The notes: a model not told the origin generated them from the sequence alone. Shown: positions 8,343 to 18,500, counted from the first letter of the stretch. The stretch is 64,000 nucleotides of DNA from CAYSAD01 sp964428955 (GCA_964428955.1 CAYSAD010000004.1:53995-117994), one strand, 5' to 3'. A program made the numbers and translations.

Positions 8343-10118
8343 ATGAAAATGCATGAAAGATTCCCGCGTTTAGGTAGCCAACGACGGCGTGGTTTCAATC
8401 CACCTAGATTTTTGACGACGATAGCTGCTGTTGGTTGTGTTGTTTTGGCTAGTTTCATCAGTGGCGTTCTGGTAGAGCCGAGTCCCGCAGCAGCCGCGAA
8501 TACATCGGTTAGTATTTTGGTCAATGGTTACAGTGGTAGTATGACGGTTACGACAAGCGGTCACTCACTCGGAACTTGCAGTAGTAGAGCCGGCCAGTCG
8601 ATTACAGTTTCATCCGGTACGTACACGAATTGTTCAGGTAATACGATGGGAACACCTGATGGATTGTATATTTACGCCTTGTCAGTGCCTTCTGGATATC
8701 ATGTAACGAGTTGGACGATGGGAGGTAGTAGTATTACGAGTGGTAGCGCCAGTTGTGGTTCTTCCTACTGCTATCTTAACTACTCTCAGGGCTGGACGAA
8801 TATCTATGTAAATTTGGCATCTGATTATCAATCACCAAGTGGCCCATATCTGCAGGTTAATAGTAAAACGAGCTCATCGGTATCACTTTCATGGTCGTCT
8901 GGTAGTCCAGGATCGGGTACGAGTTATGGCTATAATCTGTACAAAAGTGGGTCATTCTACACTTCATATAGTACGGGCACTCGAGGTGATACGATTACGG
9001 GACTCAGTTGTAATACTAACTATACGTTCTATGTTCAACTTAGTAGCTCGGCTGGCGCGGCCAATTCAAATAGTGTTTCGGCAAAGACGTCGAGCTGTCC
9101 GTCGAATCCACCACCGCCAACACCAAAACCACCAACGAAACCACCTATCAAGCCGAAACCACCGACAAGTCCAACGACACCCACGTCACCACCCTCGTCA
9201 CCGACATCACCTGTGTCGGGTGGTGGTTCTAGCTCATCTGGCACTCCATCAAAAACGATTAAACCAAAGCCACCAAAAGCACCAACTGGTTTCGTGGCAT
9301 CTCCACAGGACGGTAGCAGTCGGATCGAGCTGAGTTGGGATACAGTGACTGATGATAGTTCGATTGTCTATAAACTAGAACGATCAACAGATAGCAAAAA
9401 GTGGGCGGTTCTGGCGGAAGATTTATATTTCCCACAATATAGCGACACGACGACACAGTATGCAACTAAATATTATTATCGCCTCACGGCTAGCGATGCG
9501 GATTCGCAACTTTCTGCAAAACCGGTTTCAGCCCAGGCCACAAGCGCCAAGTTTGCAGCCAATGCCGGCGAAGAGAGTGACCTGACGCTGACGTCTGATG
9601 ATGGTATTTTTACGGCAGTTATAAAGCCGAACAGTCTGACACATCCGGCCAACTGCTCACTTTCAACCGTTCCTAGCGAATTGTCGTTACCTAAGGATTA
9701 TCAACGTGTGGCTGGTGCGTACGTACTTGCGTGCCAAGAGGCGAGTGGCAGCTACATAACTGAATTCGCCCAGCCAATTAGTGCCAGTCTCGATCTCGGT
9801 AAGTTAGCTACCGATTCGATGGCTTTCGTTGAACTTATAGGCTATGTAAGTCCGCAACAGTTAAACGAGAAGATTACCACTATCAATAATAAAGATACGG
9901 TAGCAGAACTAAATACTATGGAACTTAATTATATCGCGGTCGGAAAATCGAAAACTGTACCGATTTGGGTGACGCTGAGTGTCGTATTGGTTGGCCTGGG
10001 TATCGTGGTATTTCTTGGCCTACTGGGTGTGTACCGTTGGCGAGTGATTTCGGCTCGCAAGCTGGCCGATTCACGTGCGTTGGATTATTGGCGTCAGGAG
10101 CACGGTCTGGAGCGGTAG
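8343..10118 (+). CDS. Exported surface protein with FN3 domains and C-terminal anchor
   Basis: This 591-residue protein carries an N-terminal export segment (about residues 25-50, ending near PSPAAAANT). A Ser/Thr/Gly-rich domain with cysteine pairs follows. Next come a fibronectin type III-like domain (about 168-250), a linker of about 60 residues rich in Pro, Lys and Thr, a second FN3-like domain (about 315-400), a beta-rich region, and a C-terminal membrane helix followed by basic residues. The layout suggests a stalked surface protein that holds a binding domain away from the membrane, perhaps for host or surface contact. No enzyme motif is visible. There is no LPXTG motif, so the C-terminal helix is the likely anchor. 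Function is inferred from architecture only. Confidence 0.75.
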   Translation: MKMHERFPRLGSQRRRGFNPPRFLTTIAAVGCVVLASFISGVLVEPSPAAAANTSVSILVNGYSGSMTVTTSGHSLGTCSSRAGQSITVSSGTYTNCSGNTMGTPDGLYIYALSVPSGYHVTSWTMGGSSITSGSASCGSSYCYLNYSQGWTNIYVNLASDYQSPSGPYLQVNSKTSSSVSLSWSSGSPGSGTSYGYNLYKSGSFYTSYSTGTRGDTITGLSCNTNYTFYVQLSSSAGAANSNSVSAKTSSCPSNPPPPTPKPPTKPPIKPKPPTSPTTPTSPPSSPTSPVSGGGSSSSGTPSKTIKPKPPKAPTGFVASPQDGSSRIELSWDTVTDDSSIVYKLERSTDSKKWAVLAEDLYFPQYSDTTTQYATKYYYRLTASDADSQLSAKPVSAQATSAKFAANAGEESDLTLTSDDGIFTAVIKPNSLTHPANCSLSTVPSELSLPKDYQRVAGAYVLACQEASGSYITEFAQPISASLDLGKLATDSMAFVELIGYVSPQQLNEKITTINNKDTVAELNTMELNYIAVGKSKTVPIWVTLSVVLVGLGIVVFLGLLGVYRWRVISARKLADSRALDYWRQEHGLER

Positions 10119-10135
10119 CTTTTTCCACAGTTTCT

Positions 10136-10144
10136 TGCTATAAT
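10136..10144 (+). promoter_or_regulatory. Extended minus 10 promoter for rpsF operon
   Basis: TGC followed by TATAAT. No good minus 35 box is seen, so recognition would rest on the extended minus 10. The leader to rpsF is about 60 nt. Confidence 0.55.
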
Positions 10145-10211
10145 TAAAGGGTTATTAACTCGGCTGGCGCTTGGACGTCAGCATCCATAAGGATTCCAGA
10201 GGAGGAAATCT

Positions 10212-10559
10212 ATGAAAGAATACGAACTGACCGTTCTGATTCACCCGGATCTTGAGACAGATCTAGAAACGCCGCTAGGTAAAGTTCGCGATATCATCAA
10301 GAATGCCAGTGGTGAAATCATCAAAGAAGATGTCTGGGGTAAGAAACGCCTGGCTTACCGCATCAACAAAGAAGACTTTGCCGTCTATGTATACCTGGAA
10401 GTAAACTTGCCGGCAGATGCATTGCTCAAGATCAGCAATACATTGAACATTACTGACGAAGTGTTACGCTACCTGCTCGTCAAAGTCGACGAAAAAGGCC
10501 GCAAGGCGCTTGAAGAAGCCAAAGCTAACGCACCCGAAGAAGGGAAAGAGGAGGACTAA
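10212..10559 (+). CDS. rpsF: 30S ribosomal protein bS6
   Basis: A 115-residue ribosomal protein that binds 16S rRNA together with S18 in the platform of the small subunit. The N-terminal MKEYELTVLIHPDLE and the segment VWGKKRLAYRINKEDFAVYVYLEV are typical. The C-terminal tail is acidic (EEGKEED). A strong AGGAGGAA precedes the start. It begins the conserved rpsF-ssb-rpsR order. No rplI gene follows rpsR here, although rplI often completes this cluster in other bacteria. Confidence 0.96.
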   Translation: MKEYELTVLIHPDLETDLETPLGKVRDIIKNASGEIIKEDVWGKKRLAYRINKEDFAVYVYLEVNLPADALLKISNTLNITDEVLRYLLVKVDEKGRKALEEAKANAPEEGKEED

Positions 10560-10562
10560 TCT

Positions 10563-11006
10563 ATGGCTCGCTCAATCAATCAAGTAATTTTACTCGGACG
10601 CCTCACCCGCGATCCGGAAGCGCGGACCACCTCGACAGGTAAAACCGTTGTTAGTTTCAGCTTGGCTGTCGACCGTGTCGGCCAAGATGACGCCGCCGAT
10701 TTTTTCGATGTTACCGCCTGGGAAAAACTCGGTGATCTCGTAGTGCAATATCTTTCAAAAGGGCGTCGCGTTCTCGTACAGGGCCGTTTGCGTCAAGATA
10801 GCTGGGATGATAAAGAGACTGGCAAGAAACGCTCACGCGTCGAAGTTACCGCGACGGATGTAACTTTCCTCGACGGGCCATCAGGTGATAATGCCGGCTC
10901 AAACAACAGTGATACAACAAGCAAATCAACTAATAAGAAATCTGACGACGTCGTCATCGAAGATATTGATGATAAACCAATCGACTTGTCAGAAATTCCA
11001 TTCTAG
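10563..11006 (+). CDS. ssb: Single-stranded DNA-binding protein
   Basis: This 147-residue protein coats single-stranded DNA during replication and repair. An OB fold occupies about residues 1-105 (INQVILLGRLTRDPEART, FFDVTAWEKLG, SKGRRVLVQGRLRQDSWDD). A Ser/Asn/Lys linker follows, then an acidic tip ending in DLSEIPF, equivalent to the DDDIPF tail that recruits partner proteins. It lies 3 nt after rpsF and 11 nt before rpsR, so the three genes are one transcription unit. Confidence 0.97.
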   Translation: MARSINQVILLGRLTRDPEARTTSTGKTVVSFSLAVDRVGQDDAADFFDVTAWEKLGDLVVQYLSKGRRVLVQGRLRQDSWDDKETGKKRSRVEVTATDVTFLDGPSGDNAGSNNSDTTSKSTNKKSDDVVIEDIDDKPIDLSEIPF

Positions 11007-11017
11007 GAGTAATAATC

Positions 11018-11221
11018 ATGGTATTAAAACGATCAAAACGAGACACGCCAGCTTACTTTGACTACAAAGACGTTAAAACGTTGCAGCGCTACATTAATGT
11101 TTACGGTCAAATCGAGCCGATTTCGAAAACCAATCTCAGCGCCAAGCAGCAGCGTCAATTAGCTGTGGCAATCAAGCGTGCTCGTCATTTGGCACTGTTA
11201 CCATTCGTAACTTCGAACTAG
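11018..11221 (+). CDS. rpsR: 30S ribosomal protein bS18
   Basis: A 67-residue small-subunit protein that pairs with S6. The signature FDYKDVKTLQRYINVYGQI and the basic stretch KQQRQLAVAIKRARHLALLPF are diagnostic. GGAG upstream supports the start. It is followed within 4 nt by efp. Confidence 0.96.
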   Translation: MVLKRSKRDTPAYFDYKDVKTLQRYINVYGQIEPISKTNLSAKQQRQLAVAIKRARHLALLPFVTSN

Positions 11222-11225
11222 CCAT

Positions 11226-11786
11226 ATGTATCAGCCAACTGACTTAAAAAAAGGTGTTGTGGTTCAATTGGACGGTAAGCCGTATCGAGTGACCGACTAT
11301 AATCAAAAAGTTATGGGGCGTGGCGGAAGCATCGTTAATGTCAAGCTAAAAAACCTGATTGATGGATCAGTCATTCCGAAGACTTTCAAAGGTCAGGACA
11401 AGATTGAGTCAGCCGAAGTGAACAACAAAGGTGTTCAATATCTTTACACCGATGGCACGACCTTCCATTTTATGGACCCCCTGAATTTCGAGCAATTTGA
11501 GCTCTCGGCCGACGTTGTCGAAGACACCGCTAAGTTTCTCAAAGAAGGCGAAGAATTGAATCTTCAGCTTTTCGACGGCAAAGTGATAAACGTGGAGCTA
11601 CCGAAGAATCTGTTCCTGGAGGTGACCTATGCCGAAGACGTTGTCAAAGGTGATACGTCTGGTGCTGTTCTGAAAGACGCCACACTCGAAACTGGCCTGA
11701 GCGTCAAAGTTCCGGCTTTTATCAAAGTTGGTGATGTCATTTCGGTTGACACTTCAACCGGCGAATACCGCGAACGGAAAAAGTAA
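11226..11786 (+). CDS. efp: Elongation factor P, Arg at loop tip
   Basis: EF-P enters the ribosomal E site and helps peptide bond formation at proline stretches. The 186 residues contain the KOW-like domain I and two OB domains, ending in the typical VDTSTGEYRERKK. The domain I loop that normally reads PGKGQA reads MGRGGS here, with Arg32 at the position of the modified Lys34 of E. coli. Arg at this site is rhamnosylated in some proteobacteria, but no EarP-like gene is seen here. The tip proline is also absent. It lies between rpsR and tlyA in one direction. Confidence 0.95.
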   Translation: MYQPTDLKKGVVVQLDGKPYRVTDYNQKVMGRGGSIVNVKLKNLIDGSVIPKTFKGQDKIESAEVNNKGVQYLYTDGTTFHFMDPLNFEQFELSADVVEDTAKFLKEGEELNLQLFDGKVINVELPKNLFLEVTYAEDVVKGDTSGAVLKDATLETGLSVKVPAFIKVGDVISVDTSTGEYRERKK

Positions 11787-11792
11787 GCTCGA

Positions 11793-12515
11793 ATGAAGCA
11801 GCGGCTCGATCAGTATATTGCGAGCAAGAAGCTTGTTCAGAGTCGTTCGCAGGCCGAAAACTTTATTAAGCTTGGCAAAGTTCGCGTCAATGGTGTAGTG
11901 GTAACAAAACCTGGCTCTATAGTCAGTGAATATCACAAGGTGGTGCTTCAAAATGAAGAACGTTATGTAAGTCGGGCTGGCATGAAATTAGCCAGTGTCG
12001 CAGCTACGCTTGGCTTAGACTTCAGCGAAAAAATAGTTCTCGACGTCGGTAGTAGTACCGGTGGTTTTACCGATTATTCTTTGAAACACGGTGCAAAAAA
12101 AGTGTTCGCCGTCGATGTTGGCACCGAACAACTCCATCCAAGTTTACTGAGTGACAAGCGCATCGAATTACATGAAAAAACTGATATTCGAAACTTTATA
12201 CCCAGTGCAAAACCGGATATTGTGGTTATGGATGTTAGTTTTATTAGCCTGCGCGAAATTTTGCCGCACATTGCCATATTGGTAAGCCAAACGACACAGA
12301 TTGTCGCTATGGTAAAGCCGCAGTTTGAAGCTGGTAAGAATCAAGTGAATAAAGGCGTTATTAAAAACGATTCAGTTCGACGCCAGATTTTAAAAGATTT
12401 CGAGCTCTGGGCGAAACAATACTTTGTAATAATTGATAAAAGCGACAGCGATGTGGCGGGCGCAAAAGGTAACAAGGAGCGATTTTATTTACTCAAAATA
12501 CGCGCATCCTTATAG
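11793..12515 (+). CDS. tlyA: TlyA family rRNA methyltransferase
   Basis: This 240-residue protein has an N-terminal S4 RNA-binding domain (KQRLDQYIASKKLVQSRSQA) and an FtsJ-like methyltransferase domain with the SAM-binding segment VLDVGSSTGGFTDYSLK at about residues 80-97. TlyA enzymes make 2'-O-methylcytidine in 16S and/or 23S rRNA. Some older annotations call the family hemolysin A. It is 6 nt after efp and ends the ribosomal cluster. Targets in this organism are not known. Confidence 0.9.
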   Translation: MKQRLDQYIASKKLVQSRSQAENFIKLGKVRVNGVVVTKPGSIVSEYHKVVLQNEERYVSRAGMKLASVAATLGLDFSEKIVLDVGSSTGGFTDYSLKHGAKKVFAVDVGTEQLHPSLLSDKRIELHEKTDIRNFIPSAKPDIVVMDVSFISLREILPHIAILVSQTTQIVAMVKPQFEAGKNQVNKGVIKNDSVRRQILKDFELWAKQYFVIIDKSDSDVAGAKGNKERFYLLKIRASL

Positions 12516-12536
12516 AACTACACACCTTGTGCGCTA

Positions 12537-12565
12537 TTTACAGATAGGACTCATCGTGGTATAGT
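12537..12565 (+). promoter_or_regulatory. Promoter for glycosyltransferase gene
   Basis: TTTACA, a 17-nt spacer and TATAGT. The transcript would have a leader of about 145 nt. The leader holds a small palindrome (TGTCA-TGG-TGACA near 12,590) but no feature I recognise. Confidence 0.55.
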
Positions 12566-12716
12566 TGTAATAACACAAAGATGTCTTTTGTCATGGTGAC
12601 ACATGGGTTTCTGGGCATCTGTGTTGTAGCTTCACGGGTGGCAGCTGTCAACTGTTTATCTAGTGTAGTGTTTAAAAATTCAGTTGTTTTTCTATGACGA
12701 AGTGGGGGTGGTTTGA

Positions 12717-13784
12717 TTGCACGTCTGGGCGATGATTCCTGCACACAATGAGCAGGCCGTCATCGACACTGCGGTAAATAGTTTGCTAACGCAGACTATC
12801 TCGCCTTCATGCATTATTGTGATAGCGGATAACTGTAGTGATGATACCGTTGCTGTCGCGCAAAAATGCGGTGTCACGGTTTTTGAGACTACGGGTAATC
12901 GTTATAAAAAAGCCGGGGCGCTGAATCAAGCGCTTGAGCTGTTTCTGCCCAAATTGTCGTGCGAAGATGTAGTTTTGGTGATGGATGCTGACACGATCGT
13001 GTCGCCAAACTTCATCGAAGTTGCACTGCAGACACTACGTGATGACCACCTAGCTGGTGGCGTCAGTAGCGTGTTTGTTGGCAGAGAGTCTAACTCACTG
13101 CTCGGTACGATGCAGCGTATGGAGTATCACCGTTACAAACGCGAGATTCGTCGTCATGGTGATCAGGCGTTCGTGATGAGTGGGACTGCATCGCTGTTTT
13201 GTGTTGAAGCGTTGCGAGCAGTTAAAATTGCGCGTGACGGTGTCATTTTGCCACGAGGCGAGAGTTATTACGATACCGAATCTTTGACCGAAGATAACGA
13301 ACTCACGTTTGCACTCAAGACACTGGACTACAATTGTCCGGCGCCAGGGGTGACGAGTGTGACTGATGTTATGGAAACGGTGGAGATGTTGTATCACCAA
13401 CGACACCGTTGGTATCTGGGTGCATTGCGGAACCTGAAGGCCTATGGTCTGAAGCTTCCGTGGCATCTGCGTTGGGTGTACTGGCGGCAACAAGCAGGGC
13501 TTTTACTGTCGTTATTTGTCATCTCGCTGATGACAATTTCGATTGGATTAGTCGCAATCACCGCAATTCAAGGGCAATGGCGCTTTTCAGTTCTTTGGCT
13601 TCTACCATCAATCGTTTTGCTTGCAGAGCGATTGATGACGGTAGGGTCAATGGGGCGACGAGAAAAAGTTGTCGCGATGTTGTTGATACCGGAGATGCTC
13701 TATAGTATCTTTCTGCTATTTGTCTTTGCCAGTGCAGCAAAAGATTTTGCGAGGGGCCATACGGGTTCTTGGCATTCTACGTGA
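12717..13784 (+). CDS. Membrane glycosyltransferase, family 2
   Basis: This 355-residue GT-A enzyme has the nucleotide-sugar binding start MIPAHNEQAVIDTAVNSLL and a metal-binding DAD in LVMDADTIVSP. A later QRHRW motif (about residues 229-233) is typical of processive GT2 enzymes. Two or three membrane helices follow at the C-terminus (from about residue 265). It probably builds a cell-surface polysaccharide at the membrane; donor and acceptor are unknown. The frame opens with TTG at 12717 directly after an in-frame TGA. An ATG at 12732 is a possible start that would keep the fold intact. A small LPATG membrane protein follows in the same unit. Confidence 0.85.
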   Translation: MHVWAMIPAHNEQAVIDTAVNSLLTQTISPSCIIVIADNCSDDTVAVAQKCGVTVFETTGNRYKKAGALNQALELFLPKLSCEDVVLVMDADTIVSPNFIEVALQTLRDDHLAGGVSSVFVGRESNSLLGTMQRMEYHRYKREIRRHGDQAFVMSGTASLFCVEALRAVKIARDGVILPRGESYYDTESLTEDNELTFALKTLDYNCPAPGVTSVTDVMETVEMLYHQRHRWYLGALRNLKAYGLKLPWHLRWVYWRQQAGLLLSLFVISLMTISIGLVAITAIQGQWRFSVLWLLPSIVLLAERLMTVGSMGRREKVVAMLLIPEMLYSIFLLFVFASAAKDFARGHTGSWHST

Positions 13785-13799
13785 GGGAGCTTTACCTTT

Positions 13800-14027
13800 A
13801 TGAGTTACACACCACCGACTATTAAGACAGCGGTCTTGCCAGCAACAGGAGTTACTGCTGCTATGAGCCACATGCTATGGCTGGCCGTTGTACTGTTCAT
13901 CCTGGGAGGGATGTTGGTTGCGCTTTCTAAGGTCGGTCCGAGATTGGCGATCGAGCCAGTTCGGACAGCAAACGGAAAGAGACGATTTAGGTTGACCAAG
14001 AATGGTCGGCCAGTTACTCGTCGCTAG
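13800..14027 (+). CDS. Small membrane protein with LPATG motif
   Basis: This 75-residue protein has LPATG at residues 13-17, one hydrophobic segment (about 26-42) and a very basic tail (KRRFRLTKNGRPVTRR). The order LPXTG, helix, positive charges is that of a sortase sorting signal, but only 12 residues precede it and no signal peptide is seen. It may be a sorting-signal remnant, a sortase decoy, or simply a small membrane protein with a chance match. It is 15 nt downstream of the glycosyltransferase and upstream of a strong terminator, so the two genes are probably expressed together. Function unknown. Confidence 0.6.
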   Translation: MSYTPPTIKTAVLPATGVTAAMSHMLWLAVVLFILGGMLVALSKVGPRLAIEPVRTANGKRRFRLTKNGRPVTRR

Positions 14028-14046
14028 AAAGACAGCTTGAAAAGTC

Positions 14047-14093
14047 TAGGGGCAACGGAGCGATTGCTCTGTTGCCCCTAGCATCAACTTTTT
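14047..14093 (+). terminator. Strong rho-independent terminator
   Basis: A 16-bp stem with one G-T pair (CTAGGGGCAACGGAGC with GCTCTGTTGCCCCTAG, loop GATT) followed by a T run near 14,089. It ends the glycosyltransferase unit and may also stop ychF transcripts on the other strand. Confidence 0.85.
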
Positions 14094-14153
14094 GTTGTAG
14101 TAATGATTGATGGCAAACGACACCATACATCATTCCTCTAACAAAAGGTGATA

Positions 14154-15233
<1,080 letters not shown>

Positions 15234-15336
15234 ACTCATATAATTATGACATAGCTACACCTGTTTAGTAAAAGAAAAGATATCCGACTTCAAATGCTTT
15301 ACGTACACCGTGAATTGATATACCATAAGTGATATC

Positions 15337-15909
15337 ATGAACGACGATAAAAACACGCGCGACAAACGGTTATCTCGTAAACAACTCTTAATACTTGTCG
15401 GTGGTCTTGTGGCGTTACTGGCGGTAGCTGGTATCACTTATATGTATCTCTCGCACATGAGTAAATCTGCGGCACCTGACGTCGCTAAACTTACACCGAA
15501 AGACACAACTCAAGAAGCCAGTCAACAGGCCAGCGATCTCGTAGACGGAAGTTCGCAGGATACCTCAAAGACATCCCTAGATAAAACACAAGCACAGTTG
15601 TCTGCACTCGAAAAAGACGCTAAAACAACTGAGCTAAAACAAATATACGGCGGAGCAGCTATTGACCTATATGAACAATCTGGTGATATGACAACTGCAC
15701 GGGATAGTGCAATTGAAGATAATGACGATTATGGGACGGTGTACACGGCTGCTCACCTGGCTGCAGTATATGAAGCAATGGGTGATTACGCCAACGCTGC
15801 TAAGTATTATGGACAGGCAGTGCAGCGGAGTCCTAAAACTGGACCTAGGGAGAACTCTTCATATAATGATTATCGCTATGCGCAGCAACAAATGGAGAAG
15901 AAACAATAA
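15337..15909 (+). CDS. Membrane-anchored TPR-like protein
   Basis: This 190-residue protein has a short basic cytoplasmic N-terminus, one membrane helix (about residues 18-38), a Ser/Thr/Gln-rich linker, and a C-terminal alpha-helical repeat (AAHLAAVYEAMGDYANAAKYYGQAV) that looks like a tetratricopeptide unit. It would face the outside. Its stop codon overlaps the ATG of the next gene (TAATG), so it is probably translationally coupled to the large exported protein and may help its assembly. Function is inferred from layout only. Confidence 0.65.
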   Translation: MNDDKNTRDKRLSRKQLLILVGGLVALLAVAGITYMYLSHMSKSAAPDVAKLTPKDTTQEASQQASDLVDGSSQDTSKTSLDKTQAQLSALEKDAKTTELKQIYGGAAIDLYEQSGDMTTARDSAIEDNDDYGTVYTAAHLAAVYEAMGDYANAAKYYGQAVQRSPKTGPRENSSYNDYRYAQQQMEKKQ

Positions 15910-18434
15910 TGCGTCGATTTATAACGGTACTATCTTTTGTATTGTTTACATCGCTTTGTCTGTCAGCCATTCATTCACCGTCTGTATTCGCAGTTCATAG
16001 CGACTGTTATTTTGGTAGCGGTGACTGCTCGATTAATGGTAATGGTGACTACGGTACGAATGACCTTTTTACAGGTCGTAGTGGACCAGATCGTGATGTG
16101 TTGGGAGGCATAAATAGCAAGACTGAGTTCATCAATTTTATCACAGGCCGTTTCAGTGATGGTGGTCACAATAAAACTGGAGCTCAGTTTATTATAAAAA
16201 ATATGCTTTCTGACGTGAGCGGACGACCGGATAGTAGTGACGTGGCAAGATGGAAGGTGCTTATGAAGCAGGATGATGTAAAATTTAGCATCTCCGACCA
16301 TAAGGTGACTGTTGACCAAACGTCTTGGTATGTTCCATCAAAAAATGACGTTATTCACGATACGCCATACGATGGCGGAGGACGGCCACGTTATGTTATT
16401 TATATTAAACAGGATGGCAAGATTGTCGCAGAAGTAGAGATTTCTTGTGGGAATTTGACGGCCAAACACGCAAAATTAACTGGTGGCTGGGAAATTAAAC
16501 CAACCACTAAAGTCAGTCCAACTCAAGTCAAGCCAACCCAAGTCATAAATTGGACACACAAAGCTGCGAACTCTGGCGGAAAAACTGATGAAGACGTAAA
16601 CTGGGAAGTTCGCCAGTTTATCAAGGCGAGCGCGGGCGCACCGAACCAAACCGGCAGCGTTGTGAGCGGTGGTTCAGGTACAATCACGAAAGGTAAGGCG
16701 GCAGACTACGTATTCAGTAAATCAACGAGCTATACGGCAAAAGACAGTGATATCAATAAGTACGTATGCCAGTATATACGAGTCAAGCCATTTAAGAGTG
16801 GTAGCGATGGCGACAAGTGGAAGGCGTCTGATCCTAAATGCGCCAAAGTGACGAAAACACCGACCGGGCCTTCAACTTGCGATCCGATTAAGATTGTCGT
16901 GACGCCAGATAAGTATACCTGGGATGGTAAGGTCGTACCGGTGACAGTACAATCGTACTTCGGTAGCAGCTACTATCATTCGATAGGTACGGCCTATGCG
17001 AAGACAACCTACGATATTACCTATCCACATACGACCGGAGAAACCTACAATATACACCTCAAGACCCAAGCCTATTACGACTATCGGACTTGGATAGTGA
17101 CCTATGACAGCGATGGAAATGTGAATGGAGGATACTGGTTGTATCACACAGCGCCTGCCACTGATACGATCTCTCAGACAGTTGGCCCATGTTTTGACTA
17201 CAATGTCCATCCGGAAGTAAACACTGATACAGATGCCGTAGAAATCGGCGGAGATATCGGGGTTACCAGTACCCTTAGTAATACTGAGCTCAGTGGTACG
17301 GTAGAGGGTAATGGTACGCCGCCAAGCAAGACTGACGGTAGTGTGGATTGGAGACTGACGGTTCTAACGTACGAACCAGGCAGCGGTATAGATTCGAAAT
17401 CAGGCCCAGTCGCGAGTGGCGATGACGTCTGTGATCACTTCACGTCATCTGGGCGGCTAGGTTGTGACACGCTTGAAGAGTGGACTAATAGCTTGAAAGC
17501 GAATGAGTCAGTATCACATGCAACAACCTACCCCGTACCTGACGATGTGAAAGCGGGCTCGCGCGTTTGTTTTGCGGTTTCGGCTGAAAAACCGACTCAG
17601 AACGATGATCCGGCTTGGCGTCACAGCAATCTGCAGTGTGTCCGTGTTGGCAAACGGCCAAAGATGCAAATACACGGTAGCGACCTTCGCACTAGGGGCA
17701 ACACAGTGACAAGTGTCAGTACAATCGGTGGCCAGACGTACGGTAGTTGGGTAGAGTATGGCGCAATGTCAATCGGTACGGACAATGCATTAGGTAGCGG
17801 TGCCGGCCTGATGGGTGGTAGTGGTTCTGACCTTTCCGGACGGTCAGATTGGAGCAAGCTGACGTTTGCCAATGACGGCTCTTATGGTTCTTACGGCTCA
17901 TTGCCGCCAGTCGCGACAGTGGAAGCAACCATGAAGGCACGCGGCCTGTGTACCGAGAACGTTGGCAGTATGACGATTCCAGCTATGAGTATTGATACGA
18001 AGGAATCGCATGTCATCTGTGTCAGCGGCACAGTAACGATAAGTGGTGACATCCAGCAGAGTGATAGTTCGATTAGCAAACTGGAAGATATTCCCCAGGT
18101 GATGATTCTGGCGCAGAACATCAATATCAAGGCTGGTGTTGGCCAAGTGGACGCCTGGTTGGTTGCTACCGGAACGGTCAATACCTGTTCGGATCAGCCG
18201 GGTACGACGGTAACGAGCTGCGACGGACAACTAGTCATTAACGGACCAGTCATGGCCGGTAGTCTGAACTTGAAGCGTACCTACGGTGCTGAAGGCTCTG
18301 ACAAAGACGCGCCTGCCGAAATCATCAATCTGCGACCAGACGCCTACTTGTGGATGTATGGCGGCATGGGCAAGCTCGGTTCGAACATTGCCGTCGAGAC
18401 CACTCAAATCACAGAAGTACCACCTCGTTTCTAG
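15909..18434 (+). CDS. Large exported surface protein
   Basis: This 841-residue protein has a clear signal peptide (about residues 1-28, ending SPSVFA). The mature part is rich in Gly, Ser, Thr and beta structure, with many cysteines. Several segments resemble repeats with the pattern VNWEVRQF and VDWRLTVLTY, as in beta-sandwich domains. The last 250 residues are rich in Gly/Ser and end without a membrane helix or an LPXTG motif. No enzyme motif is recognised. It sits directly upstream of the pilus operon, so it could be a pilus-associated adhesin or an S-layer component; this is inference. Its start overlaps the previous stop codon. Confidence 0.65.
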   Translation: MRRFITVLSFVLFTSLCLSAIHSPSVFAVHSDCYFGSGDCSINGNGDYGTNDLFTGRSGPDRDVLGGINSKTEFINFITGRFSDGGHNKTGAQFIIKNMLSDVSGRPDSSDVARWKVLMKQDDVKFSISDHKVTVDQTSWYVPSKNDVIHDTPYDGGGRPRYVIYIKQDGKIVAEVEISCGNLTAKHAKLTGGWEIKPTTKVSPTQVKPTQVINWTHKAANSGGKTDEDVNWEVRQFIKASAGAPNQTGSVVSGGSGTITKGKAADYVFSKSTSYTAKDSDINKYVCQYIRVKPFKSGSDGDKWKASDPKCAKVTKTPTGPSTCDPIKIVVTPDKYTWDGKVVPVTVQSYFGSSYYHSIGTAYAKTTYDITYPHTTGETYNIHLKTQAYYDYRTWIVTYDSDGNVNGGYWLYHTAPATDTISQTVGPCFDYNVHPEVNTDTDAVEIGGDIGVTSTLSNTELSGTVEGNGTPPSKTDGSVDWRLTVLTYEPGSGIDSKSGPVASGDDVCDHFTSSGRLGCDTLEEWTNSLKANESVSHATTYPVPDDVKAGSRVCFAVSAEKPTQNDDPAWRHSNLQCVRVGKRPKMQIHGSDLRTRGNTVTSVSTIGGQTYGSWVEYGAMSIGTDNALGSGAGLMGGSGSDLSGRSDWSKLTFANDGSYGSYGSLPPVATVEATMKARGLCTENVGSMTIPAMSIDTKESHVICVSGTVTISGDIQQSDSSISKLEDIPQVMILAQNINIKAGVGQVDAWLVATGTVNTCSDQPGTTVTSCDGQLVINGPVMAGSLNLKRTYGAEGSDKDAPAEIINLRPDAYLWMYGGMGKLGSNIAVETTQITEVPPRF

Positions 18435-18460
18435 ACAGGAGCCATCTCTTTATAAAGGCC

Positions 18461-18490
18461 TTGCTATTACCGCTTAAGCTTTTGTATAAT
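18461..18490 (+). promoter_or_regulatory. Promoter of type IV pilus operon
   Basis: TTGCTA, an 18-nt spacer and TATAAT. The predicted start near 18,497 leaves only about 4 nt before the ATG at 18501, so the pilM mRNA is probably leaderless. The box overlaps an upstream ATG at 18489, which argues against that start. Confidence 0.7.
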
Positions 18491-18500
18491 GAGAGACATT

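Noticed and set aside
8839..9333. Histidine/arginine-rich frame of 164 codons
   Set aside because: Alternative-frame reading of the proline-rich linker of the surface protein.
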